This document shows, in pieces, positions 1 through 7,550 of a DNA stretch of 17,590 nucleotides. Position 1 is the stretch's first letter; each line of letters starts with the position of its first letter. The DNA comes from an uncultured Collinsella sp. GTDB taxonomy: Bacteria > Actinomycetota > Coriobacteriia > Coriobacteriales > Coriobacteriaceae. Below the pieces are notes generated by a model, which was given only the letters and a program-made list of their open reading frames with translations, had not been told where the DNA came from and ran no database searches. The stretch is taken from positions 1 to 17,590 of the forward strand of contig CATYZI010000041.1 of the NCBI GenBank assembly GCA_958415625.1, written 5' to 3'. A program made the position numbers and the translations under genes.

Positions 1-5
1 GAACA

Positions 6-28
6 GGAGAGCACTTAATGTGCTCTCC
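6..28. other. Perfect 9-bp stem-loop at the left edge
   Basis: GGAGAGCAC (6-14) and GTGCTCTCC (20-28) pair perfectly around a TTAAT loop. No run of T follows on the plus strand. It may be the terminator stem of a gene outside the window, but direction and function cannot be settled from here. Confidence 0.5.
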
Positions 29-98
29 GTCGTGAGCAGGATTGTAGAGCAGCAAATTAAATACCGCGACGGCCGCCGGCATTCCGGGCGCGCCAACC

Positions 99-127
99 TT
101 GTGCTCTATCACGCTAAAGTGTATGAT
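99..127 (+). promoter_or_regulatory. Probable sigma-70-type promoter of the amino-acid ABC operon
   Basis: TTGTGC (99-104) and TATGAT (122-127) are separated by exactly 17 bases, a good match to -35 and -10 consensus elements. The expected transcription start is near 134, about 50 bases before the binding-protein start codon. No competing promoter of similar quality was seen in this 183-base leader. Confidence 0.6.
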
Positions 128-165
128 TCTGAACGTTACATGACTCACTTTACCTAACTAAAGTG
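115..165. promoter_or_regulatory. Three TAAAGTG boxes; candidate operator
   Basis: TAAAGTG occurs at 115-121, directly abutting the -10 hexamer. It occurs again as an inverted pair, CACTTTA at 146-152 and TAAAGTG at 159-165, with a 6-base spacer. The inverted pair lies between the predicted transcription start and the ribosome binding site, so it could be a repressor operator in DNA or a 7-bp hairpin in the leader RNA. The regulator is unknown. Confidence 0.4.
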
Positions 166-183
166 CTATCGAGGGGGAATACC

Positions 184-1044
184 ATGAATACCGATATGTC
201 TCGTCGTCAGTTTGTTGGTCTAGCCGGCTCGCTCGCCACGGTGCTTGGCCTTGGTCTTGTCGGCTGCGGCGGTGGTGCCGGCAAGGGCTCCGCTGCTGGT
301 TCTGCCGCGGCCAAGGATGTGAAGGGCGCTGCGGAGTCCAAGAAGCTCGTGGTGGGCTTTGATAAGTCCTATCCTCCGTACGGCTTTGTGGGCGACGATG
401 GCGAGTACACCGGCTTTGATCTCGATCTGGCCAAGGCTGTTGCCGATAAGCAGGGCTGGGGGGTCAAATACGAGGCCATCGACTGGGACGCCAAGGATAC
501 GCTGCTTAACTCAGGCGCCATCAACTGCATCTGGAACGGCTTTACCATGGAGGGTCGCGAGGACGACTACACGTTCTCCGAGCCGTACATGCTCAATGAG
601 CAGGTGCTCGTGGTCAAGAAGGACGCGGGTATCAAGAGCTGGGACGATCTTGCCGGCAAGACCGTGATTACCCAGACTGATTCCGCTGCGCAGGATGTGC
701 TCGAGGGCGACCAGAAGGATCTGGCCGCGACGTTTGCCACGCTCGATACCATCGGTGAGTACAACACGGCGTTTATGCAGCTCGAGAGTGGTGCGGTCGA
801 TGCCGTTGCCTGTGACCTCTCGATCGCTCAGTATCAGCTGGCCGCCAAGCCCGATGCCTATACGCAGCTCGACAAGCCGCTGTCCAGCGAGCACTACGCC
901 GTCGGCTTTAAGAAGGGCGACACCAAGTCGGCCGATGCTGTAACCGAGTCGCTCAAGGCGCTCTACGAGGACGGTACGGTCAAGGACCTCTGCGATAAAT
1001 ACGCAGATTACGGTCTTTCCTTCGACAACTGGGTTCTCAAATAG
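184..1044 (+). CDS. Polar amino-acid ABC transporter substrate-binding lipoprotein
   Basis: This is a family 3 extracellular solute-binding protein (SBP_bac_3) of 286 residues that delivers an amino acid to the permease and ATPase encoded downstream. The N-terminus reads SRRQFVG, a twin-arginine motif, then a hydrophobic stretch and the lipobox LVGC, so it is probably exported folded by Tat and lipid-anchored at the cysteine. The mature domain has the family hallmarks: FDKSYPPYGF near the start, GEYTGFDLDLAKAV, an EAIDWD segment and the C-terminal LKALYEDGTVKDLCDKY. The ATG at 184 is preferred over an in-frame GTG at 163 because GAGGGGG (171-177) sits at ribosome-binding distance and the Tat motif then lies properly near the N-terminus. 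Substrate is not determinable; glutamine, cystine or another polar amino acid are possible. Family assignment is secure. Confidence 0.93.
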   Translation: MNTDMSRRQFVGLAGSLATVLGLGLVGCGGGAGKGSAAGSAAAKDVKGAAESKKLVVGFDKSYPPYGFVGDDGEYTGFDLDLAKAVADKQGWGVKYEAIDWDAKDTLLNSGAINCIWNGFTMEGREDDYTFSEPYMLNEQVLVVKKDAGIKSWDDLAGKTVITQTDSAAQDVLEGDQKDLAATFATLDTIGEYNTAFMQLESGAVDAVACDLSIAQYQLAAKPDAYTQLDKPLSSEHYAVGFKKGDTKSADAVTESLKALYEDGTVKDLCDKYADYGLSFDNWVLK

Positions 1045-1147
1045 CGGCTTTCCCAGGCACCCGATTTTGCCGTTCAAACCGTCGCTTGCGTACATTTAGT
1101 ACGCGGCGCTCCTCTTTCACGGCAAACCCGGGCACCTGGAAAACCCG
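1044..1147. repeat. Long imperfect palindrome (REP/ERIC-like) between binding protein and permease genes
   Basis: The arms at about 1044-1073 and 1119-1147 are inverted copies, matching at most positions (CCAGG, CCCG and TTTGCCGT blocks) with one or two single-base offsets. At the centre, GCGTAC (1088-1093) and GTACGC (1099-1104) flank an ATTTA loop. The whole can fold into one long hairpin that begins at the stop codon of the binding protein. Such elements can protect the upstream message from 3' exonucleases and lower downstream expression, which would favour excess binding protein over permease. It may also be a dispersed genomic repeat. Confidence 0.65.
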
Positions 1148-1194
1148 CTTTAGCATTGGGTTTGCTGTTCCGTTACTGCGAAAGAGAGGGTAGG

Positions 1195-1848
1195 TTGTCT
1201 ATCCAAGTCATGATGCAGATGCTTGGCCAGGGATTCTTGGTCAGCTTGCAGCTGTTTGTGCTGACGTTGCTCGGGTCGATTCCGCTGGGAATCCCCGTGG
1301 CGTTTATGCGCATGAGCAAGGTCGCGCCGCTGCGTTGGATTGCGCGCATCTATATTTCGGTGATGCGCGGCACGCCGCTTATGCTGCAGATGTTTGCGAT
1401 CTACTTTGCCCCGTACTACGTGTTTGGCATCTCGCTCACGCCCGATTCCAAATGGACGGCGTGCGTCGTGGCATTCATCATCAACTACGCCGGCTACTTT
1501 GCCGAGATCTATCGCTCGGGCCTGCAGTCGATTCCGCGCGGTCAATATGAGGCCGCTGAGGTGCTGGGCTACTCGCGTCTGCAGACGTTTCTGTATATCG
1601 TGATGCCGCAGGTCGCCAAGCGCATTTTGCCGGCGATGGGCAACGAGATCATCACGCTGGTCAAGGACACGTCGCTGGCGTTCGCCATCGGCGTGGGCGA
1701 GATGTTCTCGACGGCCAAGGCGCTGGTCGCCTCGCAGGTGAGCATGGTGCCGTTTGCGATTGCGGCGCTGATCTACTGGGTCTTTAACTTTGTGGTCGAG
1801 ATGCTGCTGGGTGCCGCCGAAAAGAAGCTGGACTATTACCATGACTAA
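1195..1848 (+). CDS. Amino-acid ABC transporter permease (HisM/GlnP type)
   Basis: Inner-membrane permease of the polar amino-acid uptake family, about 217 residues with several hydrophobic segments. The N-terminal region is followed by MRGTPLMLQMF, a signature of the HisMQ family. The cytoplasmic EAA loop reads EAAEVLGYSRLQTFLYIVMPQ, the surface that docks the ATPase, and is followed by LVKDTSLAFAIGVGEMF, also typical. The start is uncertain: TTG at 1195 has AGAGGG (1185-1190) a few bases upstream and is preferred. An in-frame TTG at 1156 and an ATG at 1210 are alternatives with worse spacing. The gene follows the binding protein across the palindromic spacer, and its last eight bases overlap the ATPase gene, implying translational coupling. 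Confidence 0.92.
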   Translation: MSIQVMMQMLGQGFLVSLQLFVLTLLGSIPLGIPVAFMRMSKVAPLRWIARIYISVMRGTPLMLQMFAIYFAPYYVFGISLTPDSKWTACVVAFIINYAGYFAEIYRSGLQSIPRGQYEAAEVLGYSRLQTFLYIVMPQVAKRILPAMGNEIITLVKDTSLAFAIGVGEMFSTAKALVASQVSMVPFAIAALIYWVFNFVVEMLLGAAEKKLDYYHD

Positions 1849-2605
1849 CTCAGTGATGAAAATCGAAAGCGCGCGCAAGGCGTTTGGCGGCAATGAGGTG
1901 CTCAAGGATATCTCGCTCGAGGTCAAGCGTGGCGAGGTCGCGGCGATTATCGGGCCTTCGGGCGGCGGTAAGTCCACGCTGCTGCGCTGTGCCACGCTGC
2001 TCGAGACGCTCGACGGTGGCTCGCTCTCGTTTGGCGACCTTGCCGTCGCGACGGATGCGGGCTCGGGCGCGGTGTACGCAAAGGGCGATGTACCTAAACA
2101 GGCGCGTTCGCGTTTTGGTCTGGTGTTCCAGAACTACAATCTGTTCCCGCACTATACCGTGATGAGAAACATCATCGATGCGCCGATTCGCGTGCTTAAG
2201 CGTCCGCGCGAGCAGGCGGAAGCCCGCGCTCACGAGCTGATTGCACAAATGGGGCTGACGGGAAACGAGAACAAGGTGCCATGTGAGCTTTCGGGCGGTC
2301 AGCAACAGCGTGTGAGTATCGCCCGCGCACTGGCGCTCGACCCGGAGATCTTGTTCTTTGACGAGCCGACCTCGGCGCTCGATCCCGAGCTGACGGCCGA
2401 GGTGCTGCGTGTCATTAAGGACCTCGCTGCGCAGAACATGACGATGGTGATCGTGACCCACGCAATGCAGTTTGCGCGCGATGTTGCCGACCGCGTGGTC
2501 TTTATGGATGGCGGTCGTATTGTCGAGGAGGGTCCTGCCGAGCAGGTCATCGACCATCCGCGCGAGCGGCGCACGCGTGAGTTCTTGAGCCGTATCGAGG
2601 GATAG
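1841..2605 (+). CDS. Amino-acid ABC transporter ATP-binding protein (GlnQ/HisP type)
   Basis: Cytoplasmic ATPase of the importer, 254 residues. All nucleotide-binding elements are intact: Walker A GPSGGGKST (38-46), Q-loop in VFQNYNLFPHYTVMRNI, signature LSGGQQQR (150-157), Walker B ILFFDEP (170-176) and the switch histidine H207 in VTHAMQF. It has the usual length for the PAAT family, with a modest insertion between Walker A and the Q-loop (a GSGAVYAKGDVPKQARSRFG region). The ATG at 1841 overlaps the permease stop by eight bases; a second in-frame ATG at 1856 (MKIES) is possible. This is the last gene of the operon, 35 bases before a strong terminator. Confidence 0.94.
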   Translation: MTNSVMKIESARKAFGGNEVLKDISLEVKRGEVAAIIGPSGGGKSTLLRCATLLETLDGGSLSFGDLAVATDAGSGAVYAKGDVPKQARSRFGLVFQNYNLFPHYTVMRNIIDAPIRVLKRPREQAEARAHELIAQMGLTGNENKVPCELSGGQQQRVSIARALALDPEILFFDEPTSALDPELTAEVLRVIKDLAAQNMTMVIVTHAMQFARDVADRVVFMDGGRIVEEGPAEQVIDHPRERRTREFLSRIEG

Positions 2606-2640
2606 GCTCAGGTATTTACTCAACTATTAATTGAGGCGAA

Positions 2641-2677
2641 GCCGCCACAGGTCTTACGATCTGTGGCGGCTTTTTGT
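2641..2677 (+). terminator. Rho-independent terminator of the amino-acid ABC operon
   Basis: GCCGCCACAG (2641-2650) pairs perfectly with CTGTGGCGGC (2661-2670) and is followed at once by TTTTTGTTT. This is a textbook intrinsic terminator and closes the importer operon. Confidence 0.93.
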
Positions 2678-2915
2678 TTACATCGACGGGGTTCAATAAT
2701 TGCCTCACAAGCTTGTCTCTTCCTCTCGCCGCCTGTATTCATACGCGTGCCGAAAGGTATGCATGGACAGCCGCCCGTGAGGGTAGGGTGGTGGCATAGG
2801 ACATTTGGAGGGTGAGTCGGCTCGGCTGCCGACCATGCTGCTCCCGGGACGGCACCGACCGCGAACTCTCCCCGTTGGCGTCGCGCATTGCGCGCGGCCC
2901 TGCAAGGAGGTCATC
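2678..2915 (+). other. GC-rich leader of the EF-G-like gene
   Basis: About 240 bases lie between the terminator and the EF-G-like start codon. A weak promoter-like pair, TTGTTT (2674-2679) and AATAAT (2695-2700), is only 15 bases apart. A hairpin GTCGGC (2816-2821)/GCCGAC (2828-2833) and a GCGC-ATT-GCGC stem just before the ribosome binding site are visible. No riboswitch, tRNA or known leader could be recognised, and an N-terminal extension through this segment is unlikely (see the rejected items). Confidence 0.35.
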
Positions 2916-4991
2916 ATGGGTGCTCCCAAGACCGGTAACGTAAGGAACGTGGTGCTCGTAGGCCAAGGCGGGGTGGGCAAGACTTCACTCGCCGAGGCCA
3001 TGCTCCACCTTTCCGGCAAGACCGCCCGCCTGGGCGGCCACGACGGCACCAAGCCCACGCTCGACTATGACCCCGAAGAGGTCAAGCGTGCATTTTCTAT
3101 CTCGACGACCATTGCGCCGATCGACTGGAAGGGCGCGCGCATCAACGTGCTCGATGCCCCGTGCTACCCCGATTTTATCGGCGACGCCTTTGCCGCGATG
3201 AGCGTCTGCGAGACGGCCCTGTTTGTGGTCGACGCCGAGGCCGGCCCGCAGCCCACGACGGTTAAGCTCTGGTATGCCGCCGAGGACCTGCGTCTGGCGC
3301 GTGCGGTGTTCGTAAACCGCCTGTCGCGCTCCGAGGCCAGCTTTGCGACCACCATGGACCTGCTGCAGGAGCGCTTTGGTACGCGACTGGGCGCCGTGAC
3401 TCTTCCTTGGGGCGAGGGCGAGGACTTTGACGGCATCATCGACCTGGTGCGCATGAAGGCGCGCCACTGCAACGGCGCCGAGGCCGTTGAGTCGGAGATT
3501 CCCGAGGAGTATCGTGCCCAGGCCGAGGAGGCCCATGACCATCTGTGCGAGCTGGTGGCCGAGGCCGACGACGAGCTGATGATGAAATACTTGGAAGGCG
3601 AGGAGACGCTGACGCAGGAGGAGCTTGAAGGCCTGCTGTCTAAGGCGATCGCCGAGCGCATCTTTGTGCCGGTCTTTGCGGGCGATTGCATTAAGGAGCA
3701 GGGCGTCAACTCGCTGATGGACGACATCGCTACGTACTTCCCGGCGCCGACCGACTACGGCGAGATGCCGCTTATCGACGGTGATTCGCTTAAGATTTCG
3801 AGTGACGATGACCGTCCGGTGGCGTTTGTGTTTAAGACGCTGGCCGATCCGCAGCAGGGCCGCATCAGCTTTATCAAGGTGCTGACGGGCACGCTTGAGC
3901 CGGGTCTTGAGTTGGTCAACGCGCGTACCCGCAAGAGCGATCGTTTGGCTCACTTGTATGTGATGTGCGGCCGCGATATGACCGAGGTTGGCCATGCCTA
4001 TGCCGGCGACATCATCGTGGCGCCCAAGCTGGCTGCCGAGACGGGCGATACGCTCTCGATTACCGGCAAGGTCGAGGCTGCGGCGTTTAAGTTCCCCAAC
4101 TCGCAGTACCGCATTGCCATCGAGGCTGAGAACCGCGGTGACGAGGAGAAGCTCTATACGTTTATCGAGAAGGCCTGCAAGGCAGACCCGACCATGAGCA
4201 TCGACCGCGACGAGGAGACTGGCCAGACCATTATCTCCGCCGTTGGTGAGGCACAGGTTTCGGTACTGCTCAACCGTCTGGAGGACCGCACCAAGGTCGC
4301 CGCCAAGAGCGTGCCGATCCGCATTCCGTATCGCGAGACCATCCGCCGCACGGCGAGCGCCCAGGGTCGCCACAAGAAGCAGACCGGCGGCGCCGGTCAG
4401 TACGGCGACTGCTGGCTGCGCGTGGAGCCGCTCATTGGGCCCGACGGCACGAGCGACGGCTATGAGTTCGTGGACGAGGTCGTGGGCGGCCGCATCCCGC
4501 GCTCGCTGATTCCCGCCGTGGACAAGGGCGTCCAGGAGACCATGAAGGACGGTATTATTGCCGGCTACCCGCTCACGGGCATTCGCGTGGCTGTGTACGA
4601 CGGCTCGTATCACAGCGTCGACTCCAACGAGATGGCGTTCCGCGCGGCGGCTCGCATCGGCCTGCGCAAGGCATGCGCCGATGCCGACCCGGTGGTGCTG
4701 GAGCCCATCGAGGAAATCACGGTGACGATCCCCGAGAGCTACGCCGGCGCCGTGATGGGCGACATCTCGGCCTCGCGCGGTCGCGTGACGGGCATGGAGA
4801 CCGATGAGCGCGGAGACACCGTGGTCATCGCTCAAGCGCCGCTGGCCGAGCTGACGGATTACTCGACGCGTCTGCGCTCCATCACGCGCGGCACGGGCGA
4901 CTTTACCATGAAGCCCGCCGGCTACGAGCAGGTTCCCTATGACGTTCAGGCCAAGCTGGTCGAGCGCTATGAGGAGGGTCGCGCCAAGTAG
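2916..4991 (+). CDS. EF-G-like translational GTPase (EF-G2/FusA2 type)
   Basis: A 691-residue protein with complete EF-G domain architecture: G domain (about 10-290), a beta-barrel domain II (FVFKTLADPQQGRISFIKVLTG), domain III, domain IV with RHKKQTGGAGQYGDCWLRVEP, and domain V with MGDISASRGRVTGME. The P-loop reads GQGGVGKTS (16-24) instead of the canonical GHVDHGKTT, switch II reads DAPCY (80-84) instead of DTPGH, and the expected NKxD motif reads NRLS (134-137). These changes resemble the paralogue called EF-G2 or FusA2 in actinobacteria rather than the housekeeping fusA product. Its cellular role is poorly understood; ribosome binding is likely from domains III-V. Start at ATG 2916 has a strong AAGGAGG (2904-2910). 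It is monocistronic with its own terminator. Not a tetracycline-resistance protein on current evidence. Confidence 0.9.
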   Translation: MGAPKTGNVRNVVLVGQGGVGKTSLAEAMLHLSGKTARLGGHDGTKPTLDYDPEEVKRAFSISTTIAPIDWKGARINVLDAPCYPDFIGDAFAAMSVCETALFVVDAEAGPQPTTVKLWYAAEDLRLARAVFVNRLSRSEASFATTMDLLQERFGTRLGAVTLPWGEGEDFDGIIDLVRMKARHCNGAEAVESEIPEEYRAQAEEAHDHLCELVAEADDELMMKYLEGEETLTQEELEGLLSKAIAERIFVPVFAGDCIKEQGVNSLMDDIATYFPAPTDYGEMPLIDGDSLKISSDDDRPVAFVFKTLADPQQGRISFIKVLTGTLEPGLELVNARTRKSDRLAHLYVMCGRDMTEVGHAYAGDIIVAPKLAAETGDTLSITGKVEAAAFKFPNSQYRIAIEAENRGDEEKLYTFIEKACKADPTMSIDRDEETGQTIISAVGEAQVSVLLNRLEDRTKVAAKSVPIRIPYRETIRRTASAQGRHKKQTGGAGQYGDCWLRVEPLIGPDGTSDGYEFVDEVVGGRIPRSLIPAVDKGVQETMKDGIIAGYPLTGIRVAVYDGSYHSVDSNEMAFRAAARIGLRKACADADPVVLEPIEEITVTIPESYAGAVMGDISASRGRVTGMETDERGDTVVIAQAPLAELTDYSTRLRSITRGTGDFTMKPAGYEQVPYDVQAKLVERYEEGRAK

Positions 4992-5026
4992 CGTGTGGCG
5001 TTGCCTGCAACATGAATGCCGGTGCA

Positions 5027-5061
5027 AGGGCCGCTCTGGGCAATCCAGGGCGGCCCTTTTT
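5027..5061 (+). terminator. Rho-independent terminator of the EF-G-like gene
   Basis: AGGGCCGCTCTGG (5027-5039) pairs with CCAGGGCGGCCCT (5045-5057), with one G-T wobble, and a T5 tract (5057-5061) completes it. It lies between convergent genes. On the minus strand the stem has no T tract, so it mainly serves the plus-strand gene. Confidence 0.92.
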
Positions 5062-5120
5062 GATCCCTGGGGGACGGAGGAAAACGGATCATTTTAGGTT
5101 TTGGGGCAGCTTGGTCGGCC

Positions 5121-6104
5121 CTAGTCCCCCGAGGCCTGATTGCGGCCGGTGGCGTAGTCGATCTGCACATGCGGCTGCAGGTTGTAGCAGTACACGTGGA
5201 AGCACAGGGTCTTGCCGTGGTCCTCGACCGATTGCGCCTCAAGTCGCACGCCACGGCAGACAAGTTCCTCTTCGTTGTACATGGGCGTGACGCGGTAGAG
5301 CACATGGTTGCCTGTGTCGTGGATGTAGTCGAGGATCTGCTCTTCAAACGGCAGCATGCCCGTTTCGTTGAGATAGCGTGTGCCGGTGAGGAGATTCTTG
5401 CGGTTGGCGTTTTCGCCGCAGAGCGACCAGGCGATGAGGTGACAGCGGTTGTAGAGGCTCTGGCCCGGAATAAAGTCGTAGCGCTGCTGGCGCCATCCAG
5501 CGGGATGAATACGCGAGATATCGCCGCGCTCGCCTTGACCGAGTGATTCGGGGCCCACGCAGGCAAGCGCTTTGCGGGTGCGGCCCAGGCTGTCGAGCTT
5601 GGAGAACTTCTTAAAGCAACCCTCTTCTGTAGCGCGCTCGTATTCATCGAGTGTGAATGATGGCGTGCCGAGCGGGTGCGTGCTGTCGGCGCGAAGGGCA
5701 ACATAGGGGTTGCCGGCGTAGTCGGGAATGCTGCTGAGATAAACACCGCGGGCGCGGTTGAGGTCGGGGTTTTCGACCTCGTCGATGGGGGTGGCGGCGC
5801 TGTCCGCGGAAGCGCCGTCGCCGGTGTCGGTTGCGGCGGAATCGGAGCCATCGCCAGAGTCTTGGCTATTTTGAGAGTCCGAGGAGCTCGCTGTTCCCGA
5901 TTCGAGTCGGGCAACCAGGTCCGCCTCGTCGTCGGTGCGGCTGGGACTCTCGTCTTGCTTCTCGGCCAGAGCCGCTGCCTGCTCATCGCTTTGCGGCGAC
6001 AACAGCTTGGGCGCTCCATCGAGTGACCCTGTGAACAGCGCAAACCCCAGCACCACGGCGGTGCCGATGGAAAGTACTTGCTTGTAGGCGGACTTGCGCG
6101 ACAT
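5121..6104 (-). CDS. Secreted or membrane-anchored DNA/RNA non-specific endonuclease
   Basis: A 327-residue protein with a hydrophobic N-terminal segment (about 8-25) acting as signal or anchor. A low-complexity Ser/Asp/Ala-rich linker (about 50-110) follows, then a C-terminal beta-beta-alpha metal nuclease domain. The catalytic motif is YNRCHLIAWSL with H222 as the likely general base. RYLNETGMLPFEE supplies N246 and E254 for metal binding, and HVLYRVTP is another family block. The NRCH variant, rather than DRGH, is usual in the Endonuclea_NS_2 branch found in Gram-positive gut bacteria, so it is not a defect. Likely roles are extracellular nucleic-acid degradation for nutrition, or processing of DNA; a competence role cannot be shown here. 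The start ATG at 6104 has CAGGAG upstream. It is convergent with the EF-G-like gene. Confidence 0.88.
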   Translation of the reverse strand: MSRKSAYKQVLSIGTAVVLGFALFTGSLDGAPKLLSPQSDEQAAALAEKQDESPSRTDDEADLVARLESGTASSSDSQNSQDSGDGSDSAATDTGDGASADSAATPIDEVENPDLNRARGVYLSSIPDYAGNPYVALRADSTHPLGTPSFTLDEYERATEEGCFKKFSKLDSLGRTRKALACVGPESLGQGERGDISRIHPAGWRQQRYDFIPGQSLYNRCHLIAWSLCGENANRKNLLTGTRYLNETGMLPFEEQILDYIHDTGNHVLYRVTPMYNEEELVCRGVRLEAQSVEDHGKTLCFHVYCYNLQPHVQIDYATGRNQASGD

Positions 6105-6189
6105 TGAGGCTCCTGGATGGATGGTTGGGAACCTACCAGTCTAGCAGGAGCCGGCAGGGGCCGTTCTGTCGAACAAATACTTAAGATTT

Positions 6190-6218
6190 GAGACAAACGC
6201 TACTGATTCATTTGTCCC
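6190..6218 (-). terminator. Weak stem-loop after the LacI-family gene
   Basis: GAGACAAA (6190-6197) and TTTGTCCC (6211-6218) form an 8-bp stem with one wobble, a few bases after the repressor stop codon on the minus strand. It lacks a clear T tract in that direction, so termination is uncertain. It shares the GGGACAAA...TTTGTCCC theme with the hairpin at 10599-10629. Confidence 0.35.
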
Positions 6219-6223
6219 GCGGT

Positions 6224-7234
6224 CTAGATCGAGGTGGAGTCGAGCCAGTTGAGCTTGCACTCGAGAATGCGCTGCTCGCCGGGTTCGCTGCTTCCGTCAA
6301 GTAGGGCGAGCAGCATCTCGGCTGCTTCGCGACCTTCTTGGTCGACGGGCTCGATGATGGTGGAGACGGTCGGTGTGGTGAGATTAGTCCAGTCTTCGCA
6401 GTTGAGTCCCAAAAGGCCGATTTGCTGCGGAAGCAGATGGGCCATTGGCTGGAGGGCCTTGTAGACACGGGGAAGTGCCCACTGATTTTGCACGAAGATA
6501 AGGGTTCGCTTGGCGGGATTGAACTTGAATTTAAAGTATTCGGTGAGCTCGTTGATTGACGGCTTGTTGTGATCGATGGGAATCGCTTTGTAGAGCTGCC
6601 CGTTCGCTGCCAGCGCCTCGGCATACCCCTGAAAACGCTCCATGCGGGTGCGCATTTCGGTCATGTTGGCGGCAATGGAAAAGAAATCTTCGTAGCCGGC
6701 GTCGAGGAGTGCCTGTGTGGCGTTGTACACGCCGTCGTAAAGGTTGGTTTTGATCCAGCTGGTACCTGGGCTATAGATGGCCGCATCGAAAAAGACGACC
6801 GGCTTGCCGGCGCGTCTAATGCGGTCATGCACGGCTTTGAAGTTTGCCGTGGGCTGGATGATAAAGCCATCGACGCCCAGCGAGAGCATCTTGTCGACGT
6901 ACATGAGCTCGGTCTCGGGGTTAAAGTTGCTCGTGCAAACGACCGTCTGGTAGCCCGCGGGGAGCATGACCTGCTCCATGCCATTGAGAACGAGCCCCGC
7001 CCATTTGTTGGTGTTATCCAAAATGATGATGGCAATGACGTGGGTTTGCTTGCCGGTGAGCGTCTGCGCTTGGGCGTTGGGAACGTATCCGAGTTCCTTA
7101 ATGACGCGCGCGATTTTGTTCTGCGTCTTCTCGCTAAGCTTTTCTCGTTTGTCGTTGAGGTAATACGAGACGCTTGCCGTCGAGGTTCCCGCCTCTCGAG
7201 CGACGTCTGCGATCGTAACGCGCTGTTTTGCCAC
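6224..7234 (-). CDS. LacI-family transcriptional repressor, probable regulator of the divergent PTS operon
   Basis: A 336-residue protein of normal LacI-family length. The N-terminal helix-turn-helix is VTIADVAREAGTSTASVSYYL (residues 6-26), followed by the hinge helix segment GYVPNAQAQTL and a periplasmic-binding-protein-like effector domain (FIIQPTANFKAVHDRI, VVFFDAAIY, LGLNCEDWTNLTTPTVSTI). The start is taken as GTG 7234 because AAGGAG (7240-7245 on the opposite strand) is correctly spaced and the HTH then begins at residue 6. An in-frame ATG at 7270 would add twelve residues without family support. It is divergently oriented to the PTS operon, a common arrangement for local sugar-responsive control; the inducer is probably a sugar or sugar phosphate of that pathway. 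Autoregulation is possible. Confidence 0.92.
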   Translation of the reverse strand: MAKQRVTIADVAREAGTSTASVSYYLNDKREKLSEKTQNKIARVIKELGYVPNAQAQTLTGKQTHVIAIIILDNTNKWAGLVLNGMEQVMLPAGYQTVVCTSNFNPETELMYVDKMLSLGVDGFIIQPTANFKAVHDRIRRAGKPVVFFDAAIYSPGTSWIKTNLYDGVYNATQALLDAGYEDFFSIAANMTEMRTRMERFQGYAEALAANGQLYKAIPIDHNKPSINELTEYFKFKFNPAKRTLIFVQNQWALPRVYKALQPMAHLLPQQIGLLGLNCEDWTNLTTPTVSTIIEPVDQEGREAAEMLLALLDGSSEPGEQRILECKLNWLDSTSI

Positions 7235-7458
7235 AGCGACTCCTTCCGACAGATGAGCATTTTCCAACATGATGACTTTGAGTCTTGGTGAGGGATGCGC
7301 TTCGGTGAGCGGCTTTTTCCTTTCATATGAGTATGCAACAAATGCGGCATACGGGTGGGGTCGAAATTTGTGACCGGCATGCGCATCTGCCGTCTACCGA
7401 GAAAATCAAATACTTCTTGACTTTTGAAATCGAGGGCAAAATCGCAGGATTCATTTTT

Positions 7459-7487
7459 GGTTAAACGCATAACTAAATCGCATAACC
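7459..7487. promoter_or_regulatory. Tandem CGCATAAC repeat with a LacI-like palindrome; upstream operator candidate
   Basis: CGCATAAC occurs at 7466-7473 and 7479-7486, a 13-base period. The first copy is part of GTTAAACGCATAAC (7460-7473), an imperfect palindrome with a central CG as in LacI/CcpA-type operators. The outer GGTTA (7459-7463) and TAACC (7483-7487) are also inverted. Its centre lies about 92 bases upstream of the palindrome at 7551-7566, so it could be an auxiliary operator or a site for another regulator. Confidence 0.4.
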
Positions 7488-7519
7488 AACGCTCTGACCT
7501 GCGCGTTTACCGAAATAAG

Positions 7520-7549
7520 CTGGCATTAAGAAAAACGAGCACCTATATT
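7520..7549 (+). promoter_or_regulatory. Probable promoter of the PTS operon
   Basis: CTGGCA (7520-7525) and TATATT (7544-7549) with 18-base spacing form the best sigma-70-like promoter in the divergent interval. Transcription would start near 7556, giving a leader of about 94 bases. Confidence 0.55.
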
Positions 7550-7550
7550 G

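Noticed and set aside
2805..2915. N-terminal extension of the EF-G-like protein
   Set aside because: The frame is open upstream, but AAGGAGG sits directly before ATG 2916 and the extension shows no conserved motif.
2678..2915. Known riboswitch in the leader of the EF-G-like gene
   Set aside because: Several GC hairpins are visible, but no conserved core of a known riboswitch class could be recognised.
2916..4991. Tetracycline-resistance ribosomal protection protein
   Set aside because: The length and domain layout overlap with that group, but the altered P-loop, switch II and G4 motifs fit the EF-G2-like paralogue; nothing specific to the Tet group was recognised.
2985..5027. Long open frame on the minus strand, antisense to the EF-G-like gene
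   Set aside because: Low-complexity Arg/His/Leu-rich translation without family features, opposite a complete EF-G-like protein; typical of GC-rich genes.
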